Assembly: GCA_004565275.1 (NCBI GenBank)
Contig: SDOX01000006.1
Location: 248,001-312,000 of the forward strand
DNA from: Nannochloropsis salina CCMP1776
Lineage: Eukaryota > Sar > Eustigmatophyceae > Eustigmatales > Monodopsidaceae
DNA length: 64,000 nucleotides
Direction: 5' to 3'
A program made the position numbers and the translations under genes. Shown in pieces: positions 63,797 to 64,000 of this stretch (position 1 is its first letter; every line of letters begins with the position of its first letter). The notes under the pieces are model-generated. The model made no database searches. It was not told where the DNA came from and saw only the letters and a program-made list of their open reading frames with translations.

Positions 63797-64000
63797 GAAT
63801 GCTTGGGGTTGGAGCGAAAACTTGCAGTAGAATTATAGATGGCTTCAATTGCTCATTGGGTATTGTACTTTTGAGGGGAAATTTTCTGATTCGAAAATGT
63901 ATATTCATGCGATACCACAGAACCAGCGTTACAGACAATTTTATTCCATCGCTCTTCGCTCAACGTTGTACCCCTCAAATGGGCACAGGCCCTTTCCTAG

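Noticed and set aside
1-64000. Transposons, retroelements, virus-derived genes, CRISPR arrays
   Set aside because: No reverse transcriptase, integrase, transposase, capsid or polymerase motif was seen, and no terminal repeats or spaced direct repeats; the only tandem repeats found are short coding ones.

Overview
This is a nuclear genome window from a eukaryotic alga with a secondary, red-derived plastid. It is most likely a stramenopile, and gene structure and protein content fit a eustigmatophyte of the Nannochloropsis/Microchloropsis kind (inference; no species marker is present). Several proteins start with a signal peptide followed by a cleavage site of the stramenopile plastid type, with Phe just after Ala: SQA-FLAP, VDA-FAPP and THA-FLPL. 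The genome is compact: I count 23 protein-coding genes on both strands, about one per 2.8 kb. About half carry short GT-AG introns (73 to 436 bp), which I placed by reading frame, phase and family similarity.

Layout. 0.9-9.2 kb: a RIQ/DUF1118-like plastid protein (-), a DUF1499 protein (+), mitochondrial ribosomal protein uL3 (-), a DenD-like NAD epimerase (+) and a HAT/TPR protein (+). 10-20 kb: a BMT5-like DUF2431 methyltransferase (+), an ACT-containing aromatic amino acid hydroxylase (-), 3-hydroxyisobutyrate dehydrogenase (+), and a long plastid protein joining a Rieske oxygenase to a PAP/fibrillin domain (-). 21-34.6 kb: a membrane-anchored alpha/beta hydrolase (-), a 1629-residue coiled-coil protein (-), a protein with an SBF2-like helical region and a PH-like C-terminus (+), and a small basic-tailed protein (-). 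35-45.6 kb: sphingosine-1-phosphate lyase (+), an HtrA2-type protease in five exons (-), an unknown membrane protein (+), a small secreted protein (+) and a DinB-like protein (-). 46-64 kb: centromere protein C (-), SYS1 in six exons (-), a MAP kinase with a TEH activation loop and a very long tail (+), a TAP-like ABC transporter (-), an OsmC-family protein (-) and a plastid-targeted type II NADH dehydrogenase (+).

There is no operon logic. Neighbouring genes belong to unrelated pathways and are linked only by shared divergent or convergent spacers. By compartment the set falls into plastid (RIQ-like, Rieske-fibrillin, NDH-2, probably DUF1499 and the HAT protein), mitochondrion (uL3m, HtrA2, HIBADH, OsmC-like, perhaps the amino acid hydroxylase), endomembrane (SYS1, ABC transporter, SPL, hydrolase) and nucleus (CENP-C, methyltransferase, MAPK). 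I found no rRNA, no convincing tRNA, no CRISPR array, and no transposon or virus-derived element. The most unusual items are the Rieske-fibrillin fusion, the TEH MAP kinase and the RIQ-like protein with a histone-H1-like tail. Next come the secreted protein at 43.4-44.7 kb and two short exon-like frames that no recognised gene explains.
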